Shown: one piece after another, positions 9,090 through 16,300 of the stretch | Layout of the letters: each line of letters begins with the position of its first letter | Numbering within the stretch: the stretch's first letter is position 1 | Source: Rhizobiales bacterium PAR1 | GTDB taxonomy: Bacteria > Pseudomonadota > Alphaproteobacteria > Rhizobiales > Beijerinckiaceae | DNA: 64,000 bases | Direction: 5' to 3' | NCBI GenBank assembly: GCA_002256205.1 | Contig: NKIW01000001.1 | Location: forward strand, 496,001 to 560,000 | Position numbers and translations under genes: made by a program | The notes under the pieces: generated by a model | Seen by the model: only the letters and a program-made list of their open reading frames with translations | Databases searched by the model: none | Told to the model about the DNA's origin: nothing

Positions 9090-9293
9090 ATGACCAACGG
9101 CCGGACGCCCCCCGAAGCTGGCTCTTCGCACGCCCCGTGTGAGCCCATCAGCGTGGAAGCCGGTCATAAGGTTCAGGATGCCATCGGGCGCGCGCTCGAA
9201 GCGCATTATGTCGAGCTGGTGCGCGAGCCCATCCCCGATCGGCTGCTCGAACTGCTCGCCAAACTCGAAGCGGGGGAACTCCGCCATGAGTGA
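9090..9293 (+). CDS. nepR: NepR, anti-sigma factor of EcfG
   Basis: This 67-residue protein matches NepR in size and core: two short helices around KVQDAIGRALEAHY and PIPDRLLELLAKLE, the parts that clamp the sigma factor or phosphorylated PhyR. The N-terminus is disordered and polar, as usual. The stop codon overlaps the ecfG start by eight bases (ATGAGTGA), so the two are translationally coupled and made in fixed ratio. Location between phyR and ecfG supports the call. Confidence 0.93.
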   Translation: MTNGRTPPEAGSSHAPCEPISVEAGHKVQDAIGRALEAHYVELVREPIPDRLLELLAKLEAGELRHE

Positions 9294-9882
9294 AGCCACC
9301 CCCCAAGATAAGCGCCCTGACGAACAACGCCCTGCCCCGGCCTTCCGCGATCGGCTGATCGCCGAAATCCCGCATCTCCGCGCCTTTGGCGCTTCGCTCT
9401 CCGGCTCGATGCAGCTCGCGGATGATCTCGTGCAGGAAACGCTGCTGAAGGCCTGGCGTCACGCCGGCAGCTTCACTGAAGGCACCAATTTCAAGGCCTG
9501 GGTCTTCACGATCCTGAGGAACACCTATTACTCGATCTACCGTCGCCGGGGTCGCGAGGTGCAGGACACCGATGGTTTCCACGCCAGTCAGGTCGCGGTC
9601 TCTGCCGGACAGGACAGTCATATGGACCTCGCCGATTTCAGAAAAGCACTCGTGCGCCTGCCCGAGGAGCAGCGCGAGGCGCTGATCATGATCGGCGCGA
9701 TGGGGCTTTCCTACGAGGAGGCGGCAGAGATCTGCCATGTCGCTATCGGCACCATGAAAAGCCGCGTCAATCGCGCCCGTATCCGGCTAGCTGATCTTTT
9801 GGGCTTGCCCTTGCACGCGGAAGCCCTGCCGGCTGCGAAACCACCCTCCAGAATGCTCCCGCAACTGCCCGTAGTTCCATAA
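9286..9882 (+). CDS. ecfG: EcfG-family RNA polymerase sigma factor
   Basis: The 198-residue sigma factor has region 2 at about residues 20-85 (DDLVQETLLKAW, FKAWVFTILRN) and region 4 at about 115-170 (LPEEQREALIMIGAMGLSYEEAAE and the following helix-turn-helix GTMKSRVNRAR). The combination with NepR and PhyR identifies it as the general stress sigma factor recognising GGAAC/CGTT promoters. The ATG at 9286 overlaps nepR; longer in-frame starts lie inside nepR and are not needed. The stop TAA shares one base with the ATG of the next gene. At least six exact target promoters lie in this window. Confidence 0.94.
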   Translation: MSEATPQDKRPDEQRPAPAFRDRLIAEIPHLRAFGASLSGSMQLADDLVQETLLKAWRHAGSFTEGTNFKAWVFTILRNTYYSIYRRRGREVQDTDGFHASQVAVSAGQDSHMDLADFRKALVRLPEEQREALIMIGAMGLSYEEAAEICHVAIGTMKSRVNRARIRLADLLGLPLHAEALPAAKPPSRMLPQLPVVP

Positions 9883-10649
9883 TGTCCGATGGCTCCGAAG
9901 CTTACGCCTGGCTGATCGCCATCTTGCTGCTACCCTTCCCGTTTTTGGCGGTGATGGCCCTGCTCTACAGCCTTGCCTTGCGCAAACGCCTCACTGAGTG
10001 CTGCACAGCCACGGACGAACTCAATTGTCAGGCAGACTCGCAACGAGCAGAAGCAAAAGCCTGCAAGGCTTGTCTTCAGGAGTCTCATGCGTCGCATGAC
10101 AAGCTGACGCGCGAGTTCCACCACCGGGTGAAGAATTCGCTCCAGATCATCCAGAGCTATCTGACGCTCTCACGACGGCAGCGGCCCCCGCCGCATAACA
10201 GCTATCTCGCGGAGGCCGAGGCGAAGGTGCAGGTGATTTCGACCGCCTATCGCCTCGCGCTCAGTGAAGGTATTATGAGCCCGATCCCGATCCGGACCTT
10301 CGTGCTGGATATCGTGGCGAATGCGCAGGCGATCCTCTGCGGCTCCACGCGAAAGATCAGTGCTTCGATCGAACCCAACAGTCTCCTTGTGCTTGATCGC
10401 GCGATCCCGATGGGTCTCGCGATCATCGAGGCCATCATCGGCGCGATCGGGGCGGAAAGCGTCATGCACATCGGTATCCGGCTTCAGCCAACGGAATCGG
10501 GCGAGATGGCGCTAACCGTAACGATCGACGATATGTTCGCCACCATCGCGCTGCCCTTCAGGCTGATGGCCGGGCTGCAAGCCCAGCTCGAAGCCCACGC
10601 CGAGCCCTGCGCGGAAGATGAACTCCTCAGCTGGCGCTTCAAGGTGTGA
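9882..10649 (+). CDS. HisKA_2-type sensor kinase-like protein with degenerate ATPase domain
   Basis: The 255-residue protein has one N-terminal membrane helix (about 10-33), a cytoplasmic stretch with five cysteines (C40, C41, C49, C61, C64), then a HisKA_2 phosphoacceptor box at 78-94 (EFHHRVKNSLQ). The following ATPase domain is weak: the N-box where NELVTNA is usual reads IIEAIIGAI, the DDGVG motif reads IDDMFA, and no clear G2 box is seen. This suggests a protein that can hold or remove phosphate but bind ATP poorly. It is the third gene of the nepR-ecfG operon (TAATG overlap), so it probably acts on PhyR. Related kinases in this locus control PhyR as kinase or phosphatase; which applies here is inference. 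Confidence 0.85.
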   Translation: MSDGSEAYAWLIAILLLPFPFLAVMALLYSLALRKRLTECCTATDELNCQADSQRAEAKACKACLQESHASHDKLTREFHHRVKNSLQIIQSYLTLSRRQRPPPHNSYLAEAEAKVQVISTAYRLALSEGIMSPIPIRTFVLDIVANAQAILCGSTRKISASIEPNSLLVLDRAIPMGLAIIEAIIGAIGAESVMHIGIRLQPTESGEMALTVTIDDMFATIALPFRLMAGLQAQLEAHAEPCAEDELLSWRFKV

Positions 10650-10658
10650 GTCCCGGCT

Positions 10659-11558
10659 CTAGTCCGAGCTTGAAATCAGCCGCAAGGCTTCACCGTGCTC
10701 GCGCCTTGCCAGTGACGTCACCGGAAAGCGCGCGCCTTCCACCTCTTCCGCCATCACACGGAACGTGCCGAGGCGGTGCAATCCGAAGGAATTCACGAAG
10801 GGGACATCGGCCGCATCCCGCCCGCGTGCAATCAACACATGACCGATGCGCGGGATATTGTGGCGGGCATCGAAAGTCCACCAGCGCTCCCCGAGAAACA
10901 CCTCGAACCAGGCGCTGAAATCCTCCGGATTCTCGTCCGGCTCGACACCGATGTCGGGCAGATAACCAGTGCAATAGCGGGCCGGAATGTTCATGCAGCG
11001 GCAGAGCGTGATCGCGAGATGCGCGTAATCACGACAAACGCCGACTTCCTCATTGAACACCTCGAAGGCGCTCCGTGTCGAGCGCGCGAGGCGGTAATTG
11101 AACCGGATGTGTCGGTGAACGAAGTCGCAAATCGCCTCGACCTTGGCCCATCCGGCCTCGATCTGTCCGAACTTCTGCCAGGCCTCGCCGGCGAGCTTGT
11201 CCGTCTCGCAATAGCGGCTGCCGCTGAGATAGGGCAGCAAATCCACCTGCAACACATCCGGCGGAGCGGCAGACGCCATCGAATCCCGGTCTTCGAGAAA
11301 GCCGGAGTGATGAATAATGCCCTTGGCTCTTAGGATCACCCCACCTGCGGGGGCGACAAGACGTCGACAAATGTTGCCAAAAGCATCGAAATATTCCGTG
11401 AAATCAACCGTCTCGCGCACATGCAGCGCACTCCGCGCGACCATCATATCCGGCGCGGTGATCTCGCTTCGGAGCGAGGGGTGAACGTCGAGCATCGTGA
11501 TTATCGGGGTCGCGGTCTCGCAGAGGATATCGAGCCGATAACCGTAGCGGATATGCAT
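10659..11558 (-). CDS. Transglutaminase-like family protein
   Basis: The 299-residue protein has the bacterial transglutaminase N-terminal domain (about 1-110) and a transglutaminase-like core (about 125-240). The nucleophile is C175 in VGVCRDYAH and the acid is D230 in WTFDARHN. The position where the catalytic histidine is expected, before AWFEVF, is S215. I start at MHIRYGYRL (11558) because of a GGAGAAG site; the longer frame adds an unconserved arginine-rich tail. An exact EcfG promoter lies 72 bases upstream. The gene converges on the kinase gene with a 9-base gap. The family is firm; the reaction (protease, amidase or crosslinker) is not known. Confidence 0.85.
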   Translation of the reverse strand: MHIRYGYRLDILCETATPIITMLDVHPSLRSEITAPDMMVARSALHVRETVDFTEYFDAFGNICRRLVAPAGGVILRAKGIIHHSGFLEDRDSMASAAPPDVLQVDLLPYLSGSRYCETDKLAGEAWQKFGQIEAGWAKVEAICDFVHRHIRFNYRLARSTRSAFEVFNEEVGVCRDYAHLAITLCRCMNIPARYCTGYLPDIGVEPDENPEDFSAWFEVFLGERWWTFDARHNIPRIGHVLIARGRDAADVPFVNSFGLHRLGTFRVMAEEVEGARFPVTSLARREHGEALRLISSSD

Positions 11559-11629
11559 GCGTCTTCTCCGGCCTGAACGGCGTTGTACCCGGTTGGGAGA
11601 TTGTCCTGACGCGGGGCTTTCTGGTGAGC

Positions 11630-11654
11630 AACGCATCGGGCGCTGCCGGGTTCC
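11630..11654 (-). promoter_or_regulatory. EcfG promoter, exact consensus (GGAAC-N16-CGTT)
   Basis: On the minus strand GGAAC (11654-11650), 16 bases, CGTT (11633-11630). It lies 72 bases upstream of the transglutaminase-like gene start at 11558 and points toward it. Confidence 0.85.
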
Positions 11655-11770
11655 ATGAACGGGCGCGCTTCTTTTTCAGAGCGATTCCGGAACCCCGACA
11701 ACAGCTCACGGGTTCTTGCTGCATAGGCCGATCACGCGCTGAACCTTCACAGGCGCATCGGTTTGTTGCG

Positions 11771-11796
11771 GAAACACACTCCCGTGTGACCGCGTT
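11771..11796 (+). promoter_or_regulatory. EcfG-like promoter, one mismatch (GAAAC-N17-CGTT)
   Basis: GAAAC at 11771-11775 and CGTT at 11793-11796 with a 17-base spacer lie 53 bases before the PRC-barrel gene. The same GAAAC variant recurs at 29326, which raises its credibility. Confidence 0.45.
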
Positions 11797-11849
11797 GCGC
11801 GGCTGCGGGCTGCAAACCCGTATCTGCCTGTCACGCCAAAGGAATTCCC

Positions 11850-12323
11850 ATGTCCAAGACCCAGAACACTCTTCGCCTTGCGCTTCTGGCCTCCGTCGTT
11901 TCCCTCGGCATGTTCTCGGCCGCTTCGGCCCAGACCGCGCCGCCGCTGGTCCCGGCGCCCTCCTCGACTCCCGTGCCGCCGCTCGCACCCAGCCTGACGC
12001 CGGATACCTTCTTCAGCGGCAAGCTTCAGCCCGCCAATTGGCTCGCCTCGGATGCGATGAATGAGCCGGTGCACAACCTCCAGAAGGAAAAGATCGGTGA
12101 GGTCAATGATCTCGTGATCGACGGCGACGGCAAAGTCGTTGCCGCAATCATCGGCATCGGCGGCTTCCTCGGCATGGGCGAGAAGGATGTCGCGATCAAC
12201 ATCCGCGCTGTTCGCATGAACCATGACGAAAAGGGCAAGACCCTGCTGGTGCTTGACGTCAGCAAGGACGCGCTCAAGGCCGCGCCGACCTACAAGCCGA
12301 TGAAGACCGCGAAGAGCAACTGA
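11850..12323 (+). CDS. Exported PRC-barrel domain protein
   Basis: The 157-residue protein starts with a signal peptide (about 1-28, ending ASAQ), a proline-rich linker (about 29-50) and a PRC-barrel domain (about 62-145: HNLQKEKIGEVNDLVIDGDG then AIIGIGGFLGMGEKDVAI). PRC-barrels in exported form are common among stress-induced genes of Hyphomicrobiales; their ligand is unknown. The ATG follows AAAGGAATT. Upstream is a near-consensus EcfG site. The glycine zipper gene follows after 86 bases. Confidence 0.85.
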   Translation: MSKTQNTLRLALLASVVSLGMFSAASAQTAPPLVPAPSSTPVPPLAPSLTPDTFFSGKLQPANWLASDAMNEPVHNLQKEKIGEVNDLVIDGDGKVVAAIIGIGGFLGMGEKDVAINIRAVRMNHDEKGKTLLVLDVSKDALKAAPTYKPMKTAKSN

Positions 12324-12409
12324 TCGCTGTCATCTCAAAACCAGAAGCCCTGCGCGCTCACGCGCGGGGCCACGTCTGGCATTCAATTCTCATAACGAAG
12401 GAGATTTCC

Positions 12410-12706
12410 ATGAAAAAACTTCTGCTTTTGGCGACATTGGCTGCGGGCCTTTCGGGCTGTGCGGGGGGCTATCGCCAGAATGAGCCGGCGCTTGTCGGCG
12501 GACTTCTGGGTGCTGGCGGCGGCGCCATTATTGGTGGTGCTATCACCGGACGCCCGGAAGGCGCACTTGCCGGTGCGGTCATCGGCGGCGTTGGCGGAGC
12601 TGTCATTGGCGATGCCATGGGTCGCGATGGCCGCTACCACCGCCGCTATCGCGGACGCTGCTACAGCCAGGACGATTACGGGCGTCGCTATCGCGTCTCC
12701 TGCTGA
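12410..12706 (+). CDS. Glycine zipper 2TM-type lipoprotein
   Basis: The 98-residue protein has a lipoprotein signal peptide with lipobox LSGC (lipidated C17), then a glycine zipper (about 30-75) of repeated GGxxGAxxGG units forming two hairpin helices, and an Arg/Tyr-rich C-terminus with a final cysteine. Such Rick_17kDa/glycine-zipper proteins sit in the envelope. The strong AAGGAG site is at 12399-12405. It has no EcfG box of its own and may be read from the PRC-barrel promoter. Confidence 0.85.
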   Translation: MKKLLLLATLAAGLSGCAGGYRQNEPALVGGLLGAGGGAIIGGAITGRPEGALAGAVIGGVGGAVIGDAMGRDGRYHRRYRGRCYSQDDYGRRYRVSC

Positions 12707-12713
12707 TTTTGGA

Positions 12714-12743
12714 ACCCGCCGTCTGCACAAGTGTGACGGCGGG
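12714..12743 (+). terminator. Stem-loop after the glycine zipper gene
   Basis: CCCGCCGTC and GACGGCGGG form a perfect 9-base stem just after the stop codon. There is no T run, so termination would be weak or Rho-assisted. Confidence 0.45.
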
Positions 12744-12811
12744 CAGCCTGCCCTCACCCAACACTTTACCCCAGCCTCTTGCATCAAGGGGCGACAACAG
12801 GAGACCGAGAT

Positions 12812-13003
12812 ATGAGCAGCACCAGCGACAAGATCACCGGCCTGGCCAACGAGGCCAAGGGCACGATCAAGCAGGATGTCGGCAAGCTCGTCGGCAACCC
12901 GAAGCTTGAGGCCGAAGGAACCATCCATAAGCATGTCGGCGCGGCCCAGAAGGCTGTCGGCGAAGCCAAGGACGCGATCAAGAAGGTCATCGACGGCGCC
13001 TGA
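12812..13003 (+). CDS. CsbD family stress protein
   Basis: The 63-residue, hydrophilic, lysine- and alanine-rich protein matches CsbD: DKITGLANEAKGTIKQDVGKL followed by the repeat KLEAEGTIHKHVGAAQ (shortened here). CsbD proteins are small, abundant general stress proteins of unknown activity. The ATG has an AGGAGA site. I see no EcfG promoter directly upstream, only the hairpin of the previous gene, so it may be read through or have another promoter. A strong terminator follows. Confidence 0.9.
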   Translation: MSSTSDKITGLANEAKGTIKQDVGKLVGNPKLEAEGTIHKHVGAAQKAVGEAKDAIKKVIDGA

Positions 13004-13057
13004 AGCACCAACAAACTGGCGAGGGCATCCCCCTCGCCGGAAACGCTCGACAGCAAA

Positions 13058-13099
13058 AAGCCTCGACCCGGATAACCCGGATCGAGGCTTTGATTTTTT
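13058..13099 (+). terminator. Rho-independent terminator after csbD-like gene
   Basis: AAGCCTCGA pairs with TCGAGGCTT, with an inner CCGG/CCGG extension, followed by TTTGATTTTTT. The A run before the stem lets it also end minus-strand transcription of the DUF3309 gene. Confidence 0.88.
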
Positions 13100-13121
13100 C
13101 AGTACTGACCCTGCCGGGCTG

Positions 13122-13280
13122 TCACAATCGCCCGAGCAGCATCAGGATCACCACCACGATCAGGACGGTACCGAGCGTCCCACTCGGAAAATAGCCCCAG
13201 GAGGCGCTGTGCGGCCAGTTCGGCAAGGCGCCGACCAGCATCAGGATCAAAACAATCAGTAGAATGGTACCAAGACTCAT
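13122..13280 (-). CDS. DUF3309 family small membrane protein
   Basis: This 52-residue gene is easily missed. The protein has two hydrophobic segments (MSLGTILLIVLILMLVGAL and GTVLIVVVILMLLGRL) joined by a turn with NWPHSASWGYFPSG, the layout of DUF3309. The function is unknown; such proteins appear often among stress genes. Its leader (13281-13361) holds an ATTCCGAG-loop hairpin and a second perfect hairpin just before the ribosome site. No EcfG consensus is seen upstream. It lies between the csbD-like terminator and the end of the large fusion kinase, on the same strand as the kinase. Confidence 0.82.
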   Translation of the reverse strand: MSLGTILLIVLILMLVGALPNWPHSASWGYFPSGTLGTVLIVVVILMLLGRL

Positions 13281-13306
13281 GAGGATCTTCCCGTTCGGAT
13301 GGAGTA

Positions 13307-13361
13307 ATGACAGGCACTGTCATGACATTCAAATCTCGACTCCGGTATCCTCGGAATATAC
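13307..13361 (-). promoter_or_regulatory. Candidate leader: ATTCCGAG-loop hairpin plus second hairpin
   Basis: On the minus strand GTAT and ATAC (13361-13345) enclose ATTCCGAGG. Then ATGACAG and CTGTCAT (13323-13307) form a perfect 7-base stem with a TGC loop. The start codon of the DUF3309 gene is 27 bases further on. The first hairpin shares its loop with those at 17916 and 29365. It could be a leader RNA element or a DNA operator. Confidence 0.45.
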
Positions 13362-13381
13362 TCAGACGTATTTCGTGATTT

Positions 13382-16300
13382 TCAAACCCGCCCGGATAGA
13401 ACAAAGGCCAGTCTTGCCAAAGCCGGAAGGGACTTGGAACCAGTTTTCTGCATGATAGCAGCACGATGATTTTCAACAGTCCTTTGGCTGATACCAAGAT
13501 CAGCCGCAATATTCTTGTTGGGATGTCCCGCGAGCACGAGATCCATAATCTCGCGCTGGCGGGTCGTCAGTCGCGCAACCCGCGCCGCAGCTTGCTCCAG
13601 CCACCCGCGCTTTTGGGTTGAGCCCTGCCCCATCTCGATGGCATGCGCGATGCTGGCGAGAAGGCCCGCCGCGCGAACAGGCTTCTCGATGAAATCGACC
13701 GCACCGGCTTTCATCGCCTCGACAGCAATCGCGACATCGCTGCGCCCCGTCACCATGATTGCGGGAACCGCGTTCCCGGTTGCACGCAAGTGATGCAGGA
13801 GATCAAGGCCGCTCATGCCGGGAAGATAGGCATCCACCACGATGCAGGCACCGGAATTGGGCGTATAATCGGCCAGAAACGCTTCACAGCTGTCAAAGGC
13901 CTGCGCCTCAAGCCCGGCATCGACCAGCATCGCGCCAAGGTTCTCGCGGATCGCAGCATCATCATCGATCACGAAAACCAGACCGCCGGGCGCCGGAAGC
14001 GCATCGGCCTTTGGCTCAGGCACATTCTCGGGCGCAAGCTTGCGCTGGATCGCGGCAGAGAGATCGGCCGTCGAGACAGGCTTGTTGAGTTGGGTCGCAT
14101 CGCCCTGCGCGATCATCCGCAGCGTTTCGGACGAAATATCTCCGGTCAGGATGATCACTGGCAGGGCCGCGCCGAGTTTTTCACGCAGCGCTTGCGCCAG
14201 TGCGAGCCCATCCATGCCGTTCGGCAAATTATAGTCCGCGAGCACGACATCGGGCCTCAGCCCCGTGTTTGCGATGCGCTCGAGCGCCTCCATCCCGTCC
14301 TTGGCGGTGGTAACGCGATGCCCTTCGCCCGAGAGGTGGAGGTCGAGCAACTCGCTGACCTCCGGGTCATCCTCGACAACGAGGAGCGTCCCGGTTCGCA
14401 CCACAGGTCCGGGATGCGGCAACAGCGCCGCCGGCGCAACAAGCGGCAAGACATCATCCGGATCGAAGGCGATCTCGATGGCAAACACCGAACCCCGCCC
14501 GCTGTGTGAGCGCACACCGATGTGATGGCCAAGTAAATCGCCGAGGCGCTGAACAATCGCGAGGCCGAGCCCCATGCCACGGTTTCGCTCGCGGGCATCG
14601 TTATCGATCTGGTGATACTCATGAAAAATCGCCTTGAGCTGACTTTCCGCGATGCCGATACCGGTATCCCAGACCTCGATGGAGAGCCCGCCCGCGTGCG
14701 ACCGGCAACCGAGCAGGATCTTGCCGCTCAGGGTATATTTCAACGCGTTGGCGACAAGGTTGCGGATCATCTGTTCCAGCAAGTGCGGATCAGAGCGGAT
14801 CACACGGGAGGAAGAAACCACCCGCAAATCCAGCTTTTGCGCCTGCGCGACGAACTGGAATTCGTCTTTCATCCTCTCAAGCAGATCGCGCACCGGGAAG
14901 CGGATCATCTTGGCTTCCACCGTGCCCGCCTCGATCTGGTTGATATCAAGGAGGGTATTCATCATGCCGGTGATCGCGCCGAGGGTTTGATCGAGCCGCT
15001 CGACAAGTTGCCGCCCCTTGTCGCTCTCGACATTCTTGGCAAGCAGGCCCTGAATCAGCGTCAGCGATTGCAGCGGCTGGCGAAGATCGTGGCTTGCCGC
15101 CGCAAGAAAGCGAGATTTGGCGATATTGGCGGTTTCCGCCTGTTTCTTGGCTTCTTCCAAAGCAAGAGCTACGGCTTCAAGTGAGCCCTCGATCTCCTTG
15201 CGGTCCGTGATGTTCGTGAAGGTGATCACCACGCCCTCAACCGAATTGTCATCTGCGCGATAGGGCAGAATGCGCCTGAGGAACCAGGTGCCATCCGTCG
15301 ATTCCACCTCGCGCTCGACTGGCAGCAACGTGGCAAGCACCGCGCGCGCCTCTTCCGGCAGGGCGCCATCGGCCGCCAGCGAGGCGAGGTCCGCCAGTGG
15401 GCGCCCGATATCGCCAGGAATGACGTGGAACAGCGCCCGCGTCGCCGGGGTAAAGTAGCGGATTTTCAGATCGAGATCGAGAAACAGCGTTGCGACATGC
15501 GTCGAGTAGAGGATGTTCTGAAGGTCGTTAGAGGTCGAGCGCTGGCGCTCCAGCGCTTCGTGGAGCTGGTTGTTGAGCGCGGTCAGTTCCTCGTTTAGCG
15601 ATTGCAACTCCTCTTTGGAGGTCAGCAATTCCTCGTTGGTCGACTGGAATTCCTCGTTGACCGAAAGCGCCTCCTCATGGAGCGCCTTTTGCTCCTCGCA
15701 AGTCTGCTCCAGCGTACGGATCGCATCGGCGAGTTCGGCCCGGCTATGAACAAGTTGCTGCTCAAGATCGGCCACGCGGAAAGTATCGCCTTCGGTCAAA
15801 GCATCGCCAACCGGTGCGCTCTCGCTACTTGCGATGACGGTGGCGACAAACGCGATCAGAAAAAGCGCATCGCCATCAAGGCTGAGCGGCTGGATTTCGA
15901 CCGTAAACGGCACATTGCGGGTATCCATCCCGCCTTCGATCTGGATCTTGGCCTTGTTGGCACCGATGTTGGCAATCGTCGCCTTGAGGCGGGTCCGGAG
16001 GCCGAATGGCACCATATCAATGAGGTCATGCGTCGGATAACCGGCGGAAAGATTGAGAAAGCGCGCAATCGGCCCCACCGAAAACAGGCATTCGTGGCTC
16101 GCGTTGATCAGCATGGTGGCCGGCGCGTAGGATTCGATCACCGCCTGCCGGCAGAGATCGGCGTAGCTCGTTCGTGAGGGCGCGCGCGCGTTGGTTTTCT
16201 GCACCACCGTCATCTTGAGAAGATCAGCGCGGGTCCGAAGTGTCTTGCCTTCGGGAAGCCGGTTGCGACCGATGTGCCGATAAAGGCGCTCGGCCTTAGA

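Noticed and set aside
12711-12743. GGAAC just before the csbD-like gene
   Set aside because: There is no CGTT at 16 or 17 bases; the GGAAC overlaps the arm of a stem-loop after the glycine zipper gene.
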